Source: a virus. Taken from it: a stretch of 55,589 nt of DNA. The stretch covers positions 1 to 55,589 of the IMG/VR virus record IMGVR_UViG_3300030107_006898; one strand, given 5' to 3'. The notes beneath the pieces are model-generated. The model ran no database searches. It was not told where the DNA came from and saw only the letters and a list, made by a program, of their open reading frames with translations. This document shows, in pieces, positions 8,532 through 15,156 of the stretch (within the stretch, counting starts at the first letter, position 1; every line of letters begins with the position of its first letter). The position numbers and the translations under genes are program-made.

Positions 8532-10687
8532 GCGAATCTTTATTAGACATTCTGGATTCTGCTGTTGAAATAAGCAAAAAAGATCCGGAAAAAAATATTG
8601 CTGTTGAGCAACCGCAGCCAGAGCCGCAATCTCTTTCTCTTGAAGAGAATGTCAAACTTGGTTTGCAAGGTCTCTTGTTCAATTTTAGTGATGAAGGATT
8701 TGCTGCATTACAGGCTATGACCTCAGACCTAAGTTATGATGAGGCTGTTGCTGCCGAGAGAAAAATTTTAGAAGAAGCTCGGCAAAAAGATCCAACAGGG
8801 GCTTTGGTTGCTGAGTTGGGCGGTGCTCTTGTTCCTTCTCTTGTATCAATGGCTTTCACAGGAGGAGCCTCAACTCCACTTGTTCTCGCTAACTTGGCAA
8901 AGATTGGTGTCAGTGGAGGAAAGACAGCCCTGAGACGAGCAGCTAGAGGAACTGCCATAGGAGGTGCGGAAGGGCTTGTTGCTGGCGTGGGGGCTGCGGA
9001 AGGAGATATCAAAGATCAACTTACAGATACAGGAACACTCATTTCAACAGCAACAGGGGCAGCTGCTCGACCTTTAATGACCGCTGTCGGATCTGGGGGC
9101 AAAAAACTTGTTGGCGCAGTCTCTGATTTCGCGGTTGGCATGCCATTCCGTAAACTTTTTAACAGACTCGGCGAAAAAGAAACAGCTGAGTTGAATAGAG
9201 TCATTGATGAGAGCGGACTCAGCGTTGACGAGATAATCCGTCGATCTGCTGCGGGCGAAACAATTGCTGAAATGTCTGAGTCTGTCAGGGACTCTTTGAA
9301 AGCAATTTATAATGCTGCTGGAGAAGGGCGAGAAGAAATCAGCACAGCTCTGCGCCGTCGTGCAACGGAAAAGCCAGAAGAAGCAATGTCAACTCTTCAA
9401 GAAGGTTTGACACCAAAGCCTTTGGTGACTGCTGGAGAAGGTGGCGTAAGAGTTCCAGAATCCGGTGAAATGGTTGGCACAGGAGCAGGATTAGTTAAAG
9501 TTGGTGGGTCTGGGAACATATTGAAATATTTCGGCAAAGGCATAAAAGATCTCAAAGCTGATGAGGGTAAAGCCTACGACGAAATATTTGCTCGTGGAAT
9601 AAGGCCATCAGAAGAGCTTAATGAAGCAGCTTCTGAAATTTTAACTAATCAAAAAAGCTTAAGACAACCTATAAAGGATTTGATGGCAGCATCTGGTCAG
9701 CCAAATCTATTCAAAATAAATAAAAAAACAGGCATTGCTGAATTGACTAGAGATGTTGATTTAGAGACAGGTGAAATAATAAGGCGTGCTCTAAAAGATG
9801 GAGAAACTGCAGCTTACAAAGCTGGCAAAGGTGCATTGGCAGATGCAATTGGGGATTTAGAAACTGGCATAAGGCAAGTTCTTGATGATGTTTCCCCGGA
9901 TCTTCAAAAGACTCGTGCTAATTGGGCAGCGATAAATGCTTCAGCTGATGCTTTCGATCAAGGTAGTAAGATACTTACAAAACAGGCAGACCAAGTTCAA
10001 GTAGACTTCGCAAATCTAGTTGCGAAAGGTGATGAGGATGCTGTTGCTGCTTTCCGAATGGGTTATGCAAGTTCACTAAGAAATCAGGCTCAAGCTAGGA
10101 ATATAACAACTCTTTTTGGAGAGATGAACAAACCGGGAAGAAAGAATGAGATTATCCTGAATACGATATATCCCGGTGACTCCCTTGATGAAGCTGTCAA
10201 AAAAATAAATCTTGCTGATGCAGCAATGCAAACTCGCAATGCAGTCCTTGGTGGATCTCCGACTCAAAAAACCCAAGCAGCTGCGGAAAAGATTGGCTCA
10301 TTGAGCACAATTGCGAATCTCGTTGAAATGGTTACATCACCATTGAGAGCACCCGGTGCTGCGTTCAGAATAATTAGGGACTTTGCTGGGAGAAAAGCAG
10401 AAAATTTATCTCCGGAGCAACTCACACGTGTTGCAAAAATGCTCATAGAAGAAGATCCGGAAGTTTTGAGTAGAGTTTTGAGAAACAAAAATGCTTTTTC
10501 TCAGCTGTCATCAAAGTACAATGAAATTGTTGATGGCTTGATCTCAGGAACTGTACAGGGATCAACGACAACAACAGCTGGCGACATACAAAGAGAAGAG
10601 ACTCCGAGAATAGTCAAATCTCTTGTTGGTGGTCTAAGCCCATCAGCTCAGAAAAAAATTATTGGCGCAACTACCCCTAGCCAATAG
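8528..10687 (+). CDS. Large internal virion protein (ejection)
   Basis: 719 aa, the largest protein of this half-operon, starting in an ATGA overlap. A Gly/Ala-rich hydrophobic region at about residues 90-155 (ALVAELGGALVPSLVSMAFT and the glycine-rich stretch after it) is followed by long helical segments. No peptidoglycan hydrolase motif is seen. The last gene of the rightward late unit; its stop is one base from the stop of the leftward unit. Confidence 0.55.
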   Translation: MSESLLDILDSAVEISKKDPEKNIAVEQPQPEPQSLSLEENVKLGLQGLLFNFSDEGFAALQAMTSDLSYDEAVAAERKILEEARQKDPTGALVAELGGALVPSLVSMAFTGGASTPLVLANLAKIGVSGGKTALRRAARGTAIGGAEGLVAGVGAAEGDIKDQLTDTGTLISTATGAAARPLMTAVGSGGKKLVGAVSDFAVGMPFRKLFNRLGEKETAELNRVIDESGLSVDEIIRRSAAGETIAEMSESVRDSLKAIYNAAGEGREEISTALRRRATEKPEEAMSTLQEGLTPKPLVTAGEGGVRVPESGEMVGTGAGLVKVGGSGNILKYFGKGIKDLKADEGKAYDEIFARGIRPSEELNEAASEILTNQKSLRQPIKDLMAASGQPNLFKINKKTGIAELTRDVDLETGEIIRRALKDGETAAYKAGKGALADAIGDLETGIRQVLDDVSPDLQKTRANWAAINASADAFDQGSKILTKQADQVQVDFANLVAKGDEDAVAAFRMGYASSLRNQAQARNITTLFGEMNKPGRKNEIILNTIYPGDSLDEAVKKINLADAAMQTRNAVLGGSPTQKTQAAAEKIGSLSTIANLVEMVTSPLRAPGAAFRIIRDFAGRKAENLSPEQLTRVAKMLIEEDPEVLSRVLRNKNAFSQLSSKYNEIVDGLISGTVQGSTTTTAGDIQREETPRIVKSLVGGLSPSAQKKIIGATTPSQ

Positions 10688-10688
10688 T

Positions 10689-11123
10689 CTAGTTCTCTAT
10701 GTAACCCTGATACATCCTTTCGGGCTGATCATAGAGCCATTGTGCCCTGCGCACATGCCATCCTTTGCCCTGAAGAGAAACTTCAAATATCACTGCCTTC
10801 TTGTTGAATGACAGCTCAAAGCAATTCCCAGAAACAATTTGTTTCAGGAGAATTTGATTGTGCATGCCATCTTTGGCAACCATTGATTTTAAAATTGGAG
10901 ACCAGCTTTCTGGCGTTTTGCAGAAATGCCGAGTTTTCTCTATTTTCTTTCCCTCTTCAGTTTGCGCTCCTTGATTAGATAGCCATGTGATGATATCAGT
11001 GGAGCACTCTGCGTTTTTGCAGGTCATAACTTTCCGCGACCAAAGGCTCTCCGGTTTTGGACTCATGCCTGTCAACAAGCCAATCAGCAAGATCCCGCCA
11101 ATAATTCTTGAACCAAGGATCAT
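10689..11123 (-). CDS. Exported or membrane-anchored protein, unknown
   Basis: 144 aa with an N-terminal hydrophobic helix (ILGSRIIGGILLIGLLTG) and four cysteines after it, consistent with a periplasmic domain anchored in the inner membrane. The ATG overlaps the upstream nuclease stop (ATGA). It is the last leftward gene. Possibly an exclusion or envelope-modifying factor, but nothing in the sequence proves this. Confidence 0.6.
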   Translation of the reverse strand: MILGSRIIGGILLIGLLTGMSPKPESLWSRKVMTCKNAECSTDIITWLSNQGAQTEEGKKIEKTRHFCKTPESWSPILKSMVAKDGMHNQILLKQIVSGNCFELSFNKKAVIFEVSLQGKGWHVRRAQWLYDQPERMYQGYIEN

Positions 11124-11572
11124 TTGCCAATTCCGATGCTTGCATAATCATCTTCAGTTTTCGTTCCATCTATAACACTCCTCAATTCATCCCAGTCATC
11201 ATCATTCATATTGCCCATCTTTGACCATGAGCAGATTTCAACAAGATTGCAGACAGTTTTGCCTTTTGACATTGTTTTGCAAATGCTTCCATCAACAAGG
11301 ACAATTCCTTTGCGTTCAATGCGAAAAAGAAGCCAGCTCGTCCCGCCATGTTTGCAATAAGAATCATGCCACATTGCTTGGGCCTTGCGTACGCCTGTTT
11401 TAACTTTCCCCTTCTTTGCCATCTCGGGAATGTATTTTAGCTCTATCCATCCAGAGGAATTTTTAGAGACATAATGAACATCTGGCATCCCGACAGCAAC
11501 TCTGTTCTCAACCCGGTACATCTTTAGATTAAGATTGTTGCGAATCAGGTTCCAAAAATTCTTTTCGCTCAT
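11120..11572 (-). CDS. PD-(D/E)XK nuclease, VRR-Nuc/Holliday-resolvase-like
   Basis: 150 aa. The core of the restriction-endonuclease fold is visible: an N-terminal helix with R-x-E-N, then GMPDVHY (motif Asp) and 12 residues later IELKY (motif E-x-K), then a helix ending Q-x-x-WH and a GGTSWLLFRI strand. Small phage enzymes of this type resolve branched DNA or degrade host DNA. The family is clear but the substrate is inferred. It sits downstream of the SNF2-type helicase with tiny overlaps, so the two may act together on replication intermediates. Confidence 0.75.
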   Translation of the reverse strand: MSEKNFWNLIRNNLNLKMYRVENRVAVGMPDVHYVSKNSSGWIELKYIPEMAKKGKVKTGVRKAQAMWHDSYCKHGGTSWLLFRIERKGIVLVDGSICKTMSKGKTVCNLVEICSWSKMGNMNDDDWDELRSVIDGTKTEDDYASIGIGK

Positions 11573-11847
11573 CGACCTAGAAGCCAGTCAAGAAAAGATC
11601 TCTTTTTTGGCCTTTCCAGATCTCTAGGTTTTAGGTCTGGAAATTTTTTATCATTTGAATGAATTTCTAGCGAAGACAAAAACTCCGGCGGCTCCGGGAT
11701 TTCTTCTTTTTCCACAGCGATGTATATGACATAAGAAATCTGGTTCATTGTCATGCCATTTTCTTCAGCGATTTGCCTCAGAGTTTTAGTTTTTTTCTGA
11801 TGCCTCATTTCTCTTATAAATGAATCAGAATATTTTTTAGGTCTCAT
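11569..11847 (-). CDS. Small HTH DNA-binding protein
   Basis: 92 aa. A helix-turn-helix is apparent at residues about 8-40 (SFIREMRHQKK...LRQIAEENGMTMNQISYVI), of the kind found in terminase-small/resolvase-like HTHs. The C-terminal half is a proline/charge-rich tail ending in FLDWLLGR. Lies between the SNF2 helicase and the nuclease with near-zero spacing. Could recruit one of them or act as a regulator. Confidence 0.6.
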   Translation of the reverse strand: MRPKKYSDSFIREMRHQKKTKTLRQIAEENGMTMNQISYVIYIAVEKEEIPEPPEFLSSLEIHSNDKKFPDLKPRDLERPKKRSFLDWLLGR

Positions 11848-11848
11848 T

Positions 11849-13531
11849 TCAACTCTCCATAAAGATTGACATTGGGTCTTGAGTTATCATATCTGCCAGA
11901 CTCTTCTTGTCTCGCAGGGCTTTTATTATTTTTTTGTCGATTGTCTTGTTTGCCTCGATGTCTATGTAGGTTACGTTGTTTGTTGTCCCGATGCGGTGAC
12001 ACCTGTCTTCTGATTGCAACCTAACTTCCAGATCAAAGCTGTTTGAATAATAAATGGCATAGCTCGCTGCAGTTAGTGTGAGGCCAATGCCGCCACTTTG
12101 GGGTTGGCCAATAAAATATTTTATTTTTGGATTGTTTTGAAAGGCATCGACAGCCTTCATCCTATCGTCATTTGAAACGCCACCGTGATAAGAGACAGAC
12201 ATCTCTCCAAGTTCACTTTCTATGAGTTTTAAATCAGCCCTAAACCTTGCCCATATTATTGCTTTGCCATCTATCTCGCTGAGGATTTCTTTCAGCAGCT
12301 CTATCCTAGGATTTTTGTCGTCTATTGGAACAGGATTTTCTGATGGAAACCAACCACAAGTTATCTGCTGCATCCTTAGAAGCCTTGTAATGGCTTCAGG
12401 AGCCTCAATGGTGTTTTCTTGGTAGTCGGCAACCCAATCATCTCTCATTGTGTTGTACAGGCGTCTCTGGGCTTCTGAAAGGTCAACATAAGCACGCTGG
12501 TATATTTTGTCTGGCAGATCCAAGCAATCTTTCTTCAATATGCGGAAAGAGTGTCCCTCTATGTTTTTTGTCAGCTCATCAACATTTTCATAGGCGATAA
12601 TCTGCCTATTCTCGTAGCCACCCATAACGCAGTATCTCGCACGGAAAGAGTAGAAGCTCTCATAGCCAAGGATGTATGGGTCAAGGAAGGCAAATTGGCT
12701 GTAAACATCTTCTGGCCCTTTGGTAACAGGGGTGCCTGTAAGGATCCTGCGGTACTTTGCTTGCTTGCCAACTTTTGTTATGAACTTTGTTCGTTTTGCT
12801 CCGGGTCTTTTTATCCTTGAGCTCTCGTCAACAACAAGCATGACATCTTCTGTCCTCATGATAGATTGCATCATTGCTTGGGCTTTTTTGGAGACAAATG
12901 CTTCGACATTAAAAGCAAATATTTTCAAGCTGTCATCGGACGATTGGACATGACTCCAGTTCTCTAGGTCTTGTTTCTTCATGCCAGAATAATAATATGC
13001 TGTCCTGCGATGACACCACTCCGGGAGATGGAAAGGAACCTCGTTATTGAGCCAGTTCCTGTGAACACCATTCGGGGCAATGACAACAAGGGCAGTTATT
13101 TTGTTGTTGGCATATAAGTAAGCTGCATTGTCAATGATAACTTTTGTCTTGCCTGTGCCTTGCTCCATCAAAAGGGCAAAGTTCTTTTTGTCGCGTGACA
13201 TGTAGAATGCTTTGCGCTGATGGTCGAATGGCTTGGTCTCGAACATGAAGTCATCATTCTCAGGAACCGAAAATTTTATCTTGTCGTCGGCAGCTTTGAG
13301 AGACTTGATATATTCTTCAAGGATTGGCTTTGACTGATCATCCCACTCGGCGTCCGGCCAGTGCTTTTGGATGTGTTTTATGTTTGCCCCTGTGGGAGCG
13401 AACATCATTTTACGGCCAACCCATTTGCTGAACCCAGGAAGAGTTGAAAGATACTGCGTTGCCTCAGATGTCAATTTTACGTTGGCGTAGCAGTATCTTC
13501 CTTTAGCCTTTTCTATTATCATTTTTGACAT
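11849..13531 (-). CDS. SNF2-family helicase/ATPase
   Basis: About 560 aa from the ATG with AGGGTGAG upstream; a GTG 12 bases earlier is possible. The superfamily 2 motifs appear in order: I (EQGTGKTKV), II (VVDESS, a DEAH variant), III (LTGTP), V (GGIGLTLTAA) and VI (QSEDRCHRIG). The 'LTGTPVTKGPEDVYSQF' and 'YSNSFD...RCHRIG' pairing is diagnostic of SNF2-type translocases, here the short phage form without accessory domains. Likely remodels protein-DNA complexes or branched DNA during replication. Confidence 0.9.
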   Translation of the reverse strand: MSKMIIEKAKGRYCYANVKLTSEATQYLSTLPGFSKWVGRKMMFAPTGANIKHIQKHWPDAEWDDQSKPILEEYIKSLKAADDKIKFSVPENDDFMFETKPFDHQRKAFYMSRDKKNFALLMEQGTGKTKVIIDNAAYLYANNKITALVVIAPNGVHRNWLNNEVPFHLPEWCHRRTAYYYSGMKKQDLENWSHVQSSDDSLKIFAFNVEAFVSKKAQAMMQSIMRTEDVMLVVDESSRIKRPGAKRTKFITKVGKQAKYRRILTGTPVTKGPEDVYSQFAFLDPYILGYESFYSFRARYCVMGGYENRQIIAYENVDELTKNIEGHSFRILKKDCLDLPDKIYQRAYVDLSEAQRRLYNTMRDDWVADYQENTIEAPEAITRLLRMQQITCGWFPSENPVPIDDKNPRIELLKEILSEIDGKAIIWARFRADLKLIESELGEMSVSYHGGVSNDDRMKAVDAFQNNPKIKYFIGQPQSGGIGLTLTAASYAIYYSNSFDLEVRLQSEDRCHRIGTTNNVTYIDIEANKTIDKKIIKALRDKKSLADMITQDPMSIFMES

Positions 13532-13632
13532 TGATAAGCTCACCCTACTTTACTAACACACGTTATCCGGTCCATGTGCTTTCATCCACCCTTCCCGTCA
13601 CCACCACCTATCTCGGATCGCATAACACCGAG

Positions 13633-13660
13633 CCTCCCAGCCGACCCTTAGACTGGGAGG
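13633..13660 (-). other. Inverted repeat between helicase and upstream gene
   Basis: Perfect 8-bp stem (CCTCCCAG / CTGGGAGG) with a 12-base loop in the 165-bp stretch 13545-13709. No T-tract follows on the minus strand, so it is not a standard terminator. The remainder of the stretch holds only tiny reading frames (21, 13 and 10 codons, the last two joined by an ATGA), which I cannot support as genes. Confidence 0.45.
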
Positions 13661-13709
13661 GAAGACATGATGGCCATTACTGCCTGTTGCCAGTCCTCGG
13701 GCGAGCTTA

Positions 13710-14372
13710 TCAATCCTCCTTCCGCAGAATTATTTTTGCTTTTGTTGGACGACTGATGAAACCGAATGATGGGTCATCGTCGCTGCGAGAAACCTTGGCG
13801 CTGAATTGGACGCGGTCGCCTTTCTTGGCTTCGCTGATTTTGCTCGGGACAGAACCCCAGAGCTTGTAGCCAGCATCGGTTTTGTACAGAGCCTTCGTCT
13901 GCCAGCCATACATCCCTTCAACTTCTTTTGTGCTCAGGATCTCTGCGACAATATCGATGCGCTCATCTGTCTCAGGGACTGGGGGCAGATTAGCTGCCTC
14001 AGCTTTCCACTGAGCTTCACGCTCCGCTTTTGTTGCGAGGCGCTCTTTGGCACGTGCCAGAGACTTGCGGACGATGTCTGTCTGCTTGGGAGAAAGTTTT
14101 CCATGGTCTCTCAAACTCACCGCAAGGTCAGCCAATAAATCCCCGAAGCTCCCGTCATACATCCCGACGCGAAGCGGATGCTCTTGGAGACTTTTCGGAA
14201 AATATTCACCACACGCATTCAGCCAGTTGTTAAGTTCTTGGTGATCCGGAGCCTCTGAAATCCAGCGTTTGAATGCACCTTTGCGTGCATTGGCTTTGAT
14301 GTGCTCTGCGACTGCCTTGTCGTAACGAGCTTCGGAAACTTTACCATCTGCGAATTGAGGATCATATGCCAT
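13710..14372 (-). CDS. Early phage protein with C-terminal OB-like domain, unknown
   Basis: 220 aa. The N-terminal half is helical and charged; the middle (about residues 95-125) is a basic helix rich in K/R/A/E. The C-terminal about 60 residues (YKLWGSVPSKISEAKKGDRVQFSAKVSRSD...KAKIILRKED) look like a small beta-barrel of the kind in nucleic-acid-binding proteins. It has its own promoter and the shared leader motif, implying strong early expression. Confidence 0.55.
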   Translation of the reverse strand: MAYDPQFADGKVSEARYDKAVAEHIKANARKGAFKRWISEAPDHQELNNWLNACGEYFPKSLQEHPLRVGMYDGSFGDLLADLAVSLRDHGKLSPKQTDIVRKSLARAKERLATKAEREAQWKAEAANLPPVPETDERIDIVAEILSTKEVEGMYGWQTKALYKTDAGYKLWGSVPSKISEAKKGDRVQFSAKVSRSDDDPSFGFISRPTKAKIILRKED

Positions 14373-14432
14373 GTCAAAAATTCCTTTCTCAGTTGACTTT
14401 GTTATTATCGTTTATATCGCTCGGAAAGTAAA
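14373..14432 (-). promoter_or_regulatory. Promoter P1 with operator-like repeat and TGAGAAAGGA leader
   Basis: On the minus strand: -35 TTTACT (14427-14432), 17-bp spacer, -10 GATAAT (14404-14409), then the leader motif ACTGAGAAAGGA (14382-14393) before the ATG at 14372. A 10-bp perfect inverted repeat GCTCGGAAAG / CTTTCCGAGC (14419-14428 and 14440-14449) straddles the -35. This could be an operator and is longer here than at the sister promoters. Confidence 0.75.
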
Positions 14433-14465
14433 GTATTTTCTTTCCGAGCAATATCAGTGACTTGC

Positions 14466-14750
14466 TTATGAATTAAGAATGTAACCGAGCATGGTTGCCC
14501 CCAGCGTCGCATGGGTAAGCTTCCTCGGAATGCGATCCATTTTATCCCAGGCAACATCAATACCCTTTGCCTGAACAAACCCAGCAATTTGACGACCCCA
14601 CTCATAAGACACCTGCCAGTACATTGGCTTGGTCTCGTAGTCCTCACCCCAGATGCCATCCATGTAATCATTGAAGCCCAAGAACACAGACTCCTGAATA
14701 AGAAAATTTCTGGCAGATGACCGACTTGTCCTAAGATTTTCGTTTCTCAT
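14466..14750 (-). CDS. Unknown early protein
   Basis: 94 aa, hydrophilic except for a C-terminal hydrophobic helix (THATLGATMLGYIL). No known motif. It carries the conserved leader motif, and the gene is separated from the next one by promoter P1. Could be a small host-interaction protein; not recognised. Confidence 0.6.
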   Translation of the reverse strand: MRNENLRTSRSSARNFLIQESVFLGFNDYMDGIWGEDYETKPMYWQVSYEWGRQIAGFVQAKGIDVAWDKMDRIPRKLTHATLGATMLGYILNS

Positions 14751-14810
14751 TTCATATTCCCTTTCTCAGTTTCTACCCCGAAAGCCCCGACCATTTCTGG
14801 AGCGGGGCTG
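14751..14810 (-). promoter_or_regulatory. Leader hairpin plus TGAGAAAGGG motif
   Basis: The leader motif AACTGAGAAAGGG (complement at 14759-14770) is preceded on the transcript by an inverted repeat AGCCCCG / CGGGGCT (14783-14789 and 14803-14809). I see no promoter of the TTTACT-N17-GATAAT type here, so this leader is probably inside a longer transcript. The hairpin may protect or process the message. Confidence 0.6.
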
Positions 14811-14828
14811 AGGTTGAGGTTTGAAAGT

Positions 14829-15050
14829 TTAATACCCTGTGACAGTGAATCCGTGACCACAGAAATGTCCGGCATGTCCATTGGAATGAATTACGACAGG
14901 GGCATACCGCGAGTCAGATTCAACGATCATGAACCGTATCGATTTGCTATGCTCAGGGGCAATTAAATCTATCAATTTGTTGATTGCCTTGCGGGCATTG
15001 TCTTCTGTCGCGTAAGTTTTCGGGGGACGAAATTTGAACTCTGTAGCCAT
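14829..15050 (-). CDS. Unknown early protein
   Basis: 73 aa. Basic N-terminus, a central helix (DNARKAINKLIDLIA) and a beta-type C-terminus with several His/Gly (HSNGHAGHFCGHGFTVTGY). No family recognised. Preceded by promoter P2 and the shared leader. Confidence 0.6.
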   Translation of the reverse strand: MATEFKFRPPKTYATEDNARKAINKLIDLIAPEHSKSIRFMIVESDSRYAPVVIHSNGHAGHFCGHGFTVTGY

Positions 15051-15124
15051 CGTATTTTTCCTTTCTCAGTGTATCAGCCCCTTGCTGATATGATTATTAT
15101 CTTTTATATTTGATAAAAAGTAAA
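15051..15124 (-). promoter_or_regulatory. Promoter P2, 5' hairpin and TGAGAAAGGA leader
   Basis: Minus strand: -35 TTTACT (15119-15124), 17-bp spacer, -10 GATAAT (15096-15101). The expected transcript start falls just before an inverted repeat TATCAGC / GCTGATA (15072-15078, 15084-15090), followed immediately by ACTGAGAAAGGA (15059-15070). The message would begin with a capped-off hairpin. The sequence upstream of the -35 (GAAAATAC, CATTGATAT) is shared with P1 and P3. Confidence 0.75.
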
Positions 15125-15156
15125 GTATTTTCTTTTCGTTGTATATCAATGGTTTA

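Noticed and set aside
13545-13709. Three tiny frames (21, 13 and 10 codons) between the helicase and the 220-aa gene
   Set aside because: Too short, with weak or absent ribosome sites; only the 8-bp inverted repeat is recorded.
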